64,000 nt of DNA from Lunularia cruciata (lineage: Eukaryota > Streptophyta > Marchantiopsida > Lunulariales > Lunulariaceae). The translations under genes were made by a program, and so were the position numbers. The notes beneath the pieces were generated by a model. That model searched no databases. It was given only the letters and a program-made list of their open reading frames with translations, and was not told the origin of the DNA. Every line of letters starts with the position of its first letter. The first letter of the stretch is position 1. The stretch covers positions 1,552,501 to 1,616,500 of the forward strand of contig OX419761.1 in NCBI GenBank assembly GCA_948567375.1, in the 5' to 3' direction. Shown here piece by piece: positions 1 to 9,991 of this stretch.

Positions 1-528
1 GCTAGAAGCCAAGAGAATTTGTTTCCGCTCGTCTTGAAGATTGGTGGCTTCAAAGTAACGTTCACAGTCAAACACAAAATTCTCCACTGTGCCTGGAAGA
101 TTCTTGCCTTCAAACACCTTGGGTTTCGGAAATCGAATGCAAACTTCTCCATCTCGAACTGGCGCTCTGTCTATCTGTTCTCGTCGTTGCTGGTCTCGTT
201 CATCCAACAATCAAGTAAGATGCTCGATTTGTTGTTGCATTGCAAGGATAACATCCGGTATTGCCGCCATCGCTACTACTCTATTCCACTACATGCAATT
301 TATCTAGTTGATTAACACGTAGATACAACACGTCCACCGTTCTCCATAAGTTACAACTGGAAGTATCAAGGGTTCTTCTGACACGGTGATCATATGTAGA
401 AAATCCTGCCCAAAGCGTGAGGTGATGAATTGTGTGAAACGATGCTTTGGTAATATCTGGACACAAAAGTCCCAATGGTTTGGCGGAAGTGGATTTGGTG
501 GTCCATAAATTCCATCCATCCCATTCCT
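1..528 (-). pseudogene. gag: gag N-terminal part of family A element (broken)
   Basis: Read on the minus strand from an ATG near 519, this opens with a proline-rich stretch and then the pattern RFGQDF...EEPLILPVVTYG, which recurs in the gag start of the family B element at 25552. It stops at about 304. Further on, in another frame, a gag-like stretch appears (KPKVFEGK...VENFVFDCERYF, about 1-140), the usual start of a retrotransposon gag capsid domain. One in-frame stop and a frame change make it a pseudogene. It continues past the left edge. The same sequence recurs, more decayed, at 31740-32220. Confidence 0.75.
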
Positions 529-529
529 A

Positions 530-540
530 CTCTAATACCA
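530..540 (-). other. Primer-binding site (initiator tRNA-Met type)
   Basis: Immediately inside the LTR, after one spacer base, the minus strand reads TGGTATTAGAG, a slightly decayed version of the TGGTATCAGAGC used by many plant LTR elements to prime from initiator tRNA-Met. It fixes the orientation of the left piece and the inner end of its LTR. Confidence 0.8.
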
Positions 541-541
541 A

Positions 542-964
542 TGTAAAAGACCAAAACCGAGGAGAGAAATAGGAGAATGGAAGCTCACATTGGGACACTT
601 GAATGAGGGAAAACTCCGAATGCCTAGCATGAGCTTCAGCCTTGGTATTTATAGGTAGCATACAAGACCCTTGAAGCTTCTCAAGAAGTTTCCTTGAGCC
701 GCTTTCTTGGAGTGCAAGCCAAGTTAACTAGGAAGCTTCTCAAGAAGCTTCCTTCTAGAAGCCGCCTACTTGGCGTGCAAGCTAAGCTAGTTAGAAGCTT
801 CTAGAAGCTTCCTTCTAGAAGCTACCTGCTTAGGGCGCAAGTTAACTAGTTGGGAAGCTTCCTAAGAAGCTTCTTAGATGCTTCTAGAATATTCTAGGCT
901 ATTTTGTCTTATTCTCTACTTCGTAAGCCCGACTAACTTTGTCATTAAACTCCATATTGTTACA
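542..964 (-). repeat. 5' LTR of family A, inverted
   Basis: A 423-bp LTR with TG...CA ends in minus-strand orientation. It matches 3847-4269 on the opposite strand over its whole length. It holds a TATA box (646-653, minus) and heat-shock-element-like arrays, including alternating GAA/TTC units at 794-811 and 882-894. Its outer end (964) abuts reverse transcriptase coding sequence directly. Confidence 0.93.
794..894 (-). promoter_or_regulatory. Heat-shock-element-like array in left LTR
   Basis: On either strand 794-811 reads GAAGCTTCTAGAAGCTTC, four contiguous alternating GAA/TTC units with two-base spacers, and 882-894 reads TTCTAGAATATTC, three units. These match the HSF-binding consensus. 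More GAAGCTTC pairs lie between here and the TATA box. Binding is inferred, not shown. Confidence 0.6.
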
Positions 965-3912
965 GTGGTGTTCTTAGATGATATCTTAATCTATAGTAGG
1001 ACAGAGGCAAAACACATGAATCATGTGCGAGAAGTCCTAAGACGACTACGACAGTGGAAATTTTACTGCAAGAAGTCAAAGTGTGCTTTTTGGCAGAAGG
1101 CGGTTACCTTCTTGGGTCATAAGATCTCATCAGAGGTGATCAAGATGGAAGAAGAGAAGATCAAGGTCATTACTGATTGGCCTACCCCGAAGGATGCTAC
1201 AGAAGTACAAGCATTCAAGGGATTGGCCAGTTTTTACCGACGGTTCATCCACTATTATGCTCACGTGGCTACACCATTGACTGACCTCTTGGGAAAGAAC
1301 TCGAGCTTCCAGTGGGCCACCAAGCATGAAGAAACATTCCAAAAGTTAAAACATATGGTGTCTTCAAGACCTATTCTTCAACCATATGATCCTCAACTAC
1401 GAGCGTTCAACAGATTGGCCAGTTTTTACCGACGGTTCATCCACTATTATGCTCACGTGGCTACACCATTGACTGACCTCTTGGGAAAGAACTCGAGCTT
1501 CCAGTGGGCCACCAAGCATGAAGAAACATTCCAAAAGTTAAAACATATGGTGTCTTCAAGACCTATTCTTCAACCATATGATCCTCAACTACGAGCGTTC
1601 AACAGATTGGCCAGTTTTTACCGACGGTTCATCCACTATTATGCTCACGTGGCTACACCATTGACTGACCTCTTGGGAAAGAACTCGAGCTTCCAGTAGG
1701 CCACCAAGCATGAAGAAACATTCCAAAAGTTAAAACATATGGTGTCTTCAAGACCTATTCTTCAACCGTATGATCCTCAAGTACGAGCGTTCAACGGATT
1801 GGCCAGTTTTTACCGACAGTTCATCCACTATTATGCTCACGTTGCTGCACCATTGACTGACCTCTTGGGAAAGAACTCGAGCTTCCAATGGACCACCAAG
1901 CATGAAGAAGCATTCCAGAAGTTAAAGCATATGGTGTCTTCAAGACCCATTCTTCAACCATATGATCCTCAACTACCTTGTGTGGTTGATTTTGATGCTT
2001 CTAACTTTGCAATTGGAGCTGTGTTGCAACAAGAATTTCTAGATGGACTACATCCTATTGCCTTTGTGTCTTGCCGACTAAATACAGCTGAAAGAAATTA
2101 CTTTGCTCGAGATCGGGAACAACTTGCAATGGTATATGCCACCAAGGTATGGAGGCATTATCTCTTGGGGAAACAAGTGATCATGCGAACTGATCACAAG
2201 CCATTGTTGCAAACCTTACACTTGGAGCACATGAAGAGTCGGCATCATCAATGGGAAGAGCAATTCCAATTGTTCGACATCAAACTTGAGTACAAACCAG
2301 GTCAGTTCCATGTCATCCCCGCATCACGGCGGCAATTACAACGGTGTCCATTGACCCTAAGGTCCATAATGAGTTTCAATCAACTCTACAACAAGATCCC
2401 TTCTTCCAAATGGTACACAGTCATCTAATAGCATGCAACAAGGAGTACAACACTTTCTCTTTCAAGGAAGGCCTTTTATTCCATGCAGACTAGATCTATG
2501 TTCCAACCAGAGGTGATCTTCGACTTGTGCGCCTTCAAGAAGCCCATGATTTACCAATAGCTGGTCACATGGGAGTGGACAAGACCTTGAGCACCCTCCA
2601 ACGCCAATGGTGGTGGCCCAACATGACACGAGATGTTCAAGACTTTGTCCAATCATGTGAGAGTTGCCAATGGAACAAGGCCAACAACCAGAAGCCGAGT
2701 GGACTCCTTCAACCACTCGCCATTCCATCCGCTCTTTGGGAGCATGTGAGCTTGGATCTCATCACATCCTTGCCAAAGACAAAACAAGAACCCACCGTAA
2801 TCGTGGTGTTTGTAGATAAGCTTAGTAAGCAAATCCACTTGGCACCAACTTGTGATACCGTGGATGCTCTAACCTTAGCACAAATCTACTTCGACAATGT
2901 TTTCAAGCATCATGGGATGCCACATGTACTCATCTTTGACCGTGATCCTCAATTCACTGGGAAGTTTTGGCAAGCACTCTTCCAGATACTCGGCACCAAG
3001 CTTGCTTTGTCCACGGCCTATCATCCTCAAACTGATGGACAAACTAAACGCGCAAATCGTACATTGGAGGATATGTTGCGGGCCTTTGTTAATGTCCACC
3101 ATACCAACTGGGATGAATGTCTTGCAGCTATAGAATTTGCCTACAACAATTCCAAACAGGCAAGCACCGGATTTTCTCCCTTCTTTCTCAATTTTGGCCA
3201 AGATCCGCTTGTTCCAGATTCTCTTCTTGCTCCCCCTCCCTCTCAGGTTCCTCATACTTCCACATTCTTGACCACTATATCCCAATCTCTCCAACAAGCC
3301 AAGTCTCACCTCCTTGTTGCTCAGAATCACCAAAAACAATATGCGGACCACCATCGTCGTGATCTCACCTTTGAAGTTGGCGATAAAGTCATGATATCCT
3401 CTAATAACCTCCCTCTCCCACTTGATACCCAAGTTCATAAACTTGCTCCTAATTGGATAGGACTCTTTGATATCACCCACATTGTCTCTCCTATTGCTTA
3501 TCGACTTGCCTTGCCTTGTCACATGCATATCCATCCTATCTTTCATGTTTCCAAGTTGAAACCCTTTGTTCCTAACCCCTCTTCCTTTTCCTCTCAAGTC
3601 CAACCTCCTCCTCTGCCTGTCCCTATCAATGATCATGAGGAGTACAAAGTTGATCATATTCTTGCGTGTAGTAATATTCAACGAGGCCGTCGCCAACATA
3701 CGGAGTACAAGGTCCTTTGGAAAGGGCATCCCCTCCATGATGCCACATGGGAACCTCTTTCCCACCTCCAAAATGCACAGATGGCCATCAAGGAATTCAA
3801 AGCGTCACTGGCGACAAGGACGTCACCAACTAGCGACAGGGGAACATGTAACAATATGGAGTTTAGTGATGAAGTTAGTCGGGCTTACAAAGTAGAGAAT
3901 AAGACAAAATAG
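965..3912 (+). pseudogene. pol: Family A pol: RT (3' part), RNase H, integrase, chromodomain
   Basis: The frame starts at the RT catalytic box (VVFLDDILIYS; FLDD at 971-982), so fingers and most of the palm are missing. A connection region follows, expanded by four 192-bp tandem units (1208-1975), with a TAG at 1697 in unit three. RNase H follows (VDFDASNFAIGAVLQQ; TDHKPL, about 1984-2330). The frame then shifts near 2330, and a TAG at 2491 precedes the integrase frame (2527-3912). Integrase shows an H-x6-H-x29-C-x2-C finger and the first two catalytic Asp residues, but the third catalytic position reads GQTKRAN with Lys where the family has Glu. A chromodomain (about 3633-3807, with YKVLWKGHPLHDATWEP) ends the protein, and the frame runs 66 nt into the LTR. 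Truncation, stops, frameshift and the lost Glu all say it is dead. Confidence 0.9.
1208..1975 (+). repeat. Four tandem 192-bp in-frame units within pol
   Basis: Units lie at 1208-1399, 1400-1591, 1592-1783 and 1784-1975, each exactly 192 bp (64 codons). Each encodes the RT-RNase H connection segment beginning near LASFYRRFIHYYAHVATPL and ending at LQPYDPQ. Units one to three are almost identical; unit four has several differences and leads into normal RNase H. Unit three has a TGG-to-TAG change at 1697-1699. The family normally has this segment once. Confidence 0.95.
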
Positions 3913-3916
3913 CCTA

Positions 3917-4138
3917 GAATATTCTAGAAGTATCTAACAAGCTTCTTGGGAAGCTTCCCAACTAGTTAACTTGCACCCTAAGTAGGTAACTTCTAGAAGG
4001 AAGCTTCTAGAAGCTTCTAACTAGCTTAGCTTGCACGCCAAGTAGGCGGCTTCTAGAAGGAAGCTTCTTGAGAAGCTTCCTGGTTAACTTGGCTTGCACT
4101 CCAAGAAAGCAACTCAAGAAAGCTTCTTGAGAAGCTTC
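3917..4138 (+). promoter_or_regulatory. Heat-shock-element-like cluster of the LTR promoter
   Basis: Three-unit site GAATATTCTAGAA at 3917-3929, four-unit site GAAGCTTCTAGAAGCTTC at 4000-4017, and further TTCTAGAA/GAAGCTTC sites at 4051-4079 and 4131-4138. The last ends 20 bp upstream of the TATA box. This arrangement is that of a heat-inducible plant promoter; induction itself is inferred. Confidence 0.6.
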
Positions 4139-4157
4139 AAGGGTCTTGTATGCTACC

Positions 4158-4165
4158 TATAAATA
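4158..4165 (+). promoter_or_regulatory. TATA box of the family A LTR
   Basis: TATAAATA, conserved at the matching place in the left LTR (646-653, minus) and still recognisable in the LTR copies at 24789-25205 and 32224-32561. Transcription would start about 30 bp downstream. Confidence 0.7.
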
Positions 4166-4269
4166 CCAAAACCAAAGCTCATGCTAGGCATTCAGATTTT
4201 TCCCTCATTCAAGTGTCCCAATGTGAGTTTCCATTCTCCTATTTCTCTCCTCGGTTTCGGTCTTTTACA

Positions 4270-6600
4270 ATGTACCTATCTCCCCTTGGTGACTTGAAGA
4301 AAGTTCTCATGCGTGTAAGTACCATTGTGGGAGTATGTTATCTATGTTGGCATCTAAACACCGCACACCTAAGCAATTGGCAGAGTGCAACTAGCAAAAT
4401 GCACTAATGATGTGTGCTATTGTAGTCCGCATGAGCAACAAGCATGGAAGTAGTCACTAAGCCATAGGCAAGGCACCCGTGTCAATCAATGTTAGTTAAC
4501 AATCTAGAGATGAGATAAAGGTGACCACATAGAACATATGAAGGACACGACAAGAAGAACCCATCAAACCATAAAACAAAGGAGAGATTAAAGAGGTAAA
4601 ATGGGGCTAGGCCCCAATAAAGATAGACAAAGCTAGTTTGAGTATTGACATAAAATAAGCTATTTTATTTCTATATTTGAAACCAATCACAATTTCATTG
4701 TAGGGTTCAAGGTGGTAGTTAACAGTAGCATGCAAGTATGGGATGTGGAAACCTTAGTGAGTGAAAGTGTGAGGCAAGGCATTCTATGTGAGCCAATTAG
4801 AGAATCCCAATATGAGAAGGGAAGTCTTTGATGTGCTCAAATTATAGATGTAAAATAATTTATTTTGCATCTATATCTAAACTAGCTTTACCCCCTATAG
4901 AGATAACCATTTTCATGATGGTATTTGTTACAAAGGCAAGTAAGTATTTAGTCTTCACCATCAGCACTTGTGGTATTGTAGTATGTGTTCTCTCTTTCCC
5001 ATCCATCGGGCTTTCCTTTTGGAGGGATTCTATAATACCTTTCATTATTTATTTTCTCATATAAAACTTGGGTAGTTGTTTTTTCTAACCTATTTGGAAG
5101 ATTTTATCATATTTTCAAACATAAGTTACTATGTAGATTAGTGTAATGACTACATGTTGTCCAAATGTGTAATATCTCAATAAGAATAGATTGATCTCAT
5201 AAGAGTATGAGTTGGAAATGACTAAAATTTCACTAATGTGTCACAACAATGACTGTTCGCTGCTTTTTATTTAACCTCATGGGTAAATTCATTCCTATAA
5301 GGGGTACTTCCACCACTCTTGGTATACTACAAAAAGAGAAAAAAACCAAACTTATATTCATTGCAAATATAATCCAATTGATTATTAAATGTGATGGTTC
5401 ATTCATACCGAGATCAACAAGATTCAGATTTTCTTATCCTCTTAGTATGATTGGATCCAAGTTAGTGTCATTAAGTCACACATGCAAGCTAGAAATTTGT
5501 TTGTATTACAAATTTTGTAATCATTCTAGATCTACTCAACCACAATGAACTATCCATTTGTATCTTAGAATACAAAGTGGAGGTAGGATTTGCAAGAGTC
5601 CTATCATTTTGACAATTGAGATTGAGAGAAATGTTCTACCCTTCCTAAAAGGTGCATCTTTACAAGAGTCCTGGATGGCTCCTATGCTTGACCTATCCAC
5701 CTTGTAGTACATTACTATATTCCAAACCTTTGTTATTCTATTAGTGTATTGCTCTTGTGTTGTTAGAATCCCTAGAGATGAGTATCTAGTTCCACATGAG
5801 TTGTGGTGCACTCAAGTCTCTATGCTCTTACTAAGGGTATACCCACTCAACCAAGCATTTGGACATGTAAACAAGACATAGACACATACACAAACACAAA
5901 TCTAAATTTGACAGTATAAATTATGTTTATTGCAAAATAAGGATGCACAAACTTTCCTACTTAGCCGGTAGAGAAATCCAATGGCTACAATGTCGTAGAG
6001 ATCTTCTAATCACATCTACTTCTTATTAATCCTATCTTTATCTTATCCTTAATCTAGTCTTAAGTAGGTGCAACCAATGTGAAGCAACCACCTCAACTTC
6101 TTGTTGTTTCTACTGCTTTGTTCCTAGGTGTCTACATAGGATTGTATCCTAACTAAGTTCTATGAAGTATGTACAAGTACAAAGTGCCTTGGCTATGATC
6201 ATGTGATCTATCCTATCCTAACTACAAGATGAATTGTAGTTTTTTTACACAAAATTATTCATTGTTTTTCACAACCAAAGTTTTACACAAAATTATTCAT
6301 CATTTGTATCATACAAAGTTGCACACAAGTTGTTTCTTATGAAGGTTTTATTCAATTATTTCATGACCTAGTGGCACTTGGGATTAACTTCCTTCTCCTT
6401 TACAAAGTAGGATTGAGTTTTATGAGCTCTTTTCTATAACCTTCAATGGCTTATACAAAAATAAATGTTGTCTCCTAGAACTTGGTCATGGAGTGGGTTT
6501 GTAGCTTGACTGACAACACCTCTAGTTGGTCATTCATATATACTTTTCTCTCTAGTGCATTGATCTACATCTTGAGGTCCTTCAACTTTGGCGCTATGGG
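4270..6600. other. AT-rich intergenic DNA, no gene seen
   Basis: Only short shadow frames. A degraded copy of dispersed repeat R1 lies at about 4522-4640. I see no domain, RNA gene or complete transposon in the rest. Confidence 0.6.
4522..4640 (+). repeat. R1 dispersed repeat, partial copy
   Basis: Shares the R1 core, a string resembling AAGACCCATCAAGCC, then AGGTAAAATGGGGCTA and a CCCCAATA box, with copies near 54.9, 58.2 and 60.9 kb. Confidence 0.6.
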
Positions 6601-6649
6601 TGCTTGGTTGTAATTTTTTCTAACTACTTGAAGAGCTGGATGGCAGGGT

Positions 6650-8840
6650 GCTCCGCCATGTAAGTAGACCGGCTTGTTCATTCTCTAGGTTGTACTCTTG
6701 CTTTGGAGTTCTTTTGTCAACTTATCTTGAAGCTTGGGTGTCAACTTGTCTTCCTTCTCTTGTTGACATTTCAAGCTCGTAGTAGCTTCCACACACAAAG
6801 ATCACTAAGCCCCTTGTAATCCCTATAGTGTTCTTTGGCTATAGTCATCTTGGTTCTGGCCTCCTCCAATTCTATTTGTAGTGCCATCATCTCTTTGTCT
6901 CATGCCTGTATTTGGTCTTTGTGTTGGGCTTGCTGTTTGGAGACCTTGTCATTAAGGGTGGTAACATCAGTTTGCAGGTGTTGTAAGACCACCTCATCTT
7001 GCTCCTATCACTTTAGTTCTTCTTTCTGAAATTTTTCTAGCATACAACCTTTCTCTTTGCTATCTTCTACTTCCATCTTGAGCTCTTGTTTGACTCCATC
7101 AAGCTCATTATGAACTATGGCTTTATCTTTTACCCTCATTTGGACAAGCTTATGTAGGTGTCATACAAGTGTTGTTGGGTCATTGATGGTAGGACCTAGT
7201 TCATAGTAAGATCTAGAATGGCATGACTTCTTCCAAGGGCCTCCATCCTTAGTGTTACCTTGTTGATATTGTATGTTGCCATTGATCACAAGAGAGTTGT
7301 TTTTGTATTTCAAACATCTTAGGATGTCCTCCATTGTGTTGGTGTTTTTTGTCTGATCTTCATTGGCCAGCCATTGATCCACATGCTGATCTTCATGATC
7401 CTCCTATTGTGGCCATATCATTGGCCTTATCTACATCATCCATGGTTTAGTTGCCCTCTTCTAGACCTTTTGTCCTTTGTATTGGTAATTCTACCTCCAT
7501 AGGTGGTTGCTTATCTAGACTACATTCTTTCTTAGCATGGTCTTTTTTTTGTATGGATCTTGTCCAGCTTCTTCCAAGACAATTTGGCTTCATTATTCTA
7601 CAAATAAGTTCAGAGCTACTTCTACCTCACTTAATTTCTTCCTCATTTGGACATGAGGGCTTCCTTTTTGCCCTTTCATTTTGTTTCTTCCTCAATTGGA
7701 TGTTTACCTAGATCCTTGCCTTCATATGCTAGTTGGGACAATTGTGCTTCATCATTCAGATCTCCAACACTCACTTCATCTTTGATCACAAGCAAAAAGT
7801 ACAAGTGAACAAATTGTCACTTGACATCCCTTATTGTGCATCAAGGCAACCTTCTTGTGTTCAGATGTTGTTTTTGAACCCATGTTTCTTGCCTTGTCCA
7901 TATTCTCATTGTTACCCTCATTGCCTTTTACTTTCTCTTATAACACATCTATTATTTCGATGCTTAATCTTAATTTGTTTGATGGTAGCCTTCTTATAAA
8001 TGTTCATGATGTTATACAATTTGTCCACATTGAAAACCTTCCTTGTGCATTTGTATTTTCAATTGTCTACCTTGTCATTTTCTATCTCCTTTAATGCATT
8101 AGGTGTGAAATGAAATAGTCAAAATGATGAAAAAAATAATTTGATACTTCTTCCTATCCTCTTGTGTAAGGAGGTTCATAACAATGTAAAGGTAGATATC
8201 AAATTGCAATATGATCATAGCTCATCCCTACTCCTTAATTTCTTCTACTAACTCAACTAGTTGTTCACAAAACATTTATGCCCAACTCATTGGTTCTCTC
8301 TTCTGGAGGAGTTGAAGAAGATGGCTTGATTTAGGTTTAGATAAGTTGTTTATTTGGACTTGAAAAAATTTATGATAGTTTCCATAATGACTTGGTGATG
8401 AGATCTTTGAGAGATCTACATGGTAGCCATTAGTTTTTTTGCCTCTTTGAAAATTTATCTATCTTGGCTTTGATTTTTGGACAAGGACAACCATGTTAGG
8501 TATTTACAAACATCTTATAGGATGTAGAGATTCTTTGTCCAAGAACCCATTGCTAGTCATCTTTTTTCCAAATTGTAGATGGCTTCTCATGAATTTATTG
8601 CTCAACTTTTGGTCATTACAAATCTCTTTTAGCATGGAAACATCTGCAAGGTTCCAATTTCATATATGAATCCTATCTTTCTAAATTGAATGTAGTTAGT
8701 TTGTAGGTGCAATCCCCACTCAGATTTGTTTGATGTCTTGCTAATGATTTTGGCAAGTTTTGGTTTTTTCTTCTTGCCTCTCTGATTTGGTGTCATTGCT
8801 ACATTCAATGCTACACAATCATACCTGAATTACCTTAGCA
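6650..8840 (-). pseudogene. Decayed reading frame of unknown family
   Basis: The minus strand shows discontinuous protein-like sequence over about 2 kb. It begins near 8830-8800 with a basic start (MTPNQRGKKKKPKLAK) and ends around 6730 (ELEMSTREGRQVDTQASR then stop). The downstream part (about 7130-6830) is rich in Glu, Gln, Lys and Leu with heptad-like spacing (LQTDVTTLNDKVSKQQAQ), suggesting a coiled coil. Numerous stops and frame changes interrupt it. I do not recognise the family. A gag-like structural protein of another retroelement or a dead host gene are both possible. Confidence 0.35.
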
Positions 8841-8849
8841 CCCCCTTAC

Positions 8850-9945
8850 ACAGACACTTGAAATGCACAACTATCAAAGTTGAGCTTCTACAACAACAAG
8901 GAGATAATAAGAGAGAATTTTTTTAAAGTGAATCCATAAAAAGTTCTACACATAGAGCAAATTTCTATTTTATACTCAAGGTGTACCATTTTGACAGTTG
9001 GTGATCATGTTAGTTAACGAAGTGTCAAACATTTGGCATGAAAGCATTTCAATCAAGGTAAAATGGTCTAGATTTCTATTTTTTGGCAGCACAATCATGT
9101 CACTTGAATGTTTGTATTGACACTTGGCTGCACAAACATGTGATAGTCAACATACCCATTGTGAACTCATATTCATATCCGTCATCTACATGAAGTCATA
9201 GCAGTTCTCACAATTCTTGACTTTTCATTATTTAGCTTGTAATTACAAAGACCATGAGGTTTGTAGCAATGAAGGTTATGAACTATCACTAAACAATTGT
9301 GGTTACAACAACAAGATGTGTGATTTTTGTGACAAGTACAAGGGTCTTTGTACAGCGTTGTTGAAGGAGTAATCTTCTACCTTATCCTCCAGGCTGCACC
9401 CATATGCCAAAAGGCATCTTCCTAAACATATTACTAATTTTACAAATGAATAATGAACTTCCTTTCTTTTTTGCCACCTAGCTACTAAACTGCCTACTAT
9501 TATACTACAAAAAGATAAATTCCACTATCTCAAGGGAAAGGTGGGTCACCATAATCAGTTTGTTTACTTTTTCATATAAGACTTGGGTATTCATTTCTCC
9601 TCTACTTTTGGCTCGGATCTCCTGCTCAATTTCTTCATCTGCACTTCTTTGTGTTCTTGTACTCTTTCTTTTTGTTTGGGATATTAAATTTGTCCTTTTT
9701 CCATTTTCCACTCAATAATTGTACAAAAGTAAGAAGGCCTTTGCATAGGAGAACAAAAATATGGGAAGACTATCAAACTAAATTTTACAAAGATAAATAT
9801 AGATAAATGGAGTTAAACCTCCTAGGATATGTATCATAAATTCCTTTCACTATATTTAATATTTCTAAGATATCTGAACTTTGTAAATTGATTGATACAC
9901 AATGGTATAGAAATATACTTGTACATATAAAATTTGAGTCAGATG

Positions 9946-9991
<46 letters not shown>

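Larger units (their letters stand above)
1..4269. mobile_element. Family A Ty3/gypsy chromovirus, two head-to-head pieces
   Basis: A composite of one LTR-retrotransposon family. The left piece is on the minus strand: 5' LTR 542-964, primer-binding site about 530-540, gag running leftward out of the window. The right piece is on the plus strand: it begins abruptly at 965 inside the reverse transcriptase, continues through RNase H, integrase and chromodomain, and ends with a 3' LTR at 3847-4269. The two LTRs are exactly 423 bp each and about 94% identical by eye, mostly with transition differences. The simplest reading is a minus-strand copy nested in the pol of a plus-strand copy of the same family, with the rest left of the window; an inversion is the alternative. 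The integrase plus chromodomain order places it in the chromoviruses. Confidence 0.88.
3847..4269 (+). repeat. 3' LTR of family A
   Basis: A 423-bp LTR starting TGTAACAATATGG and ending TCTTTTACA, preceded by a short purine run (about 3836-3845). It is the inverted partner of 542-964. It carries a TATA box at 4158-4165 and a dense run of GAA/TTC motifs between 3917 and 4138. Confidence 0.93.

Noticed and set aside
2875-3771. 298-codon minus-strand frame across the integrase
   Set aside because: Shadow of the integrase-chromodomain frame; no independent motif.
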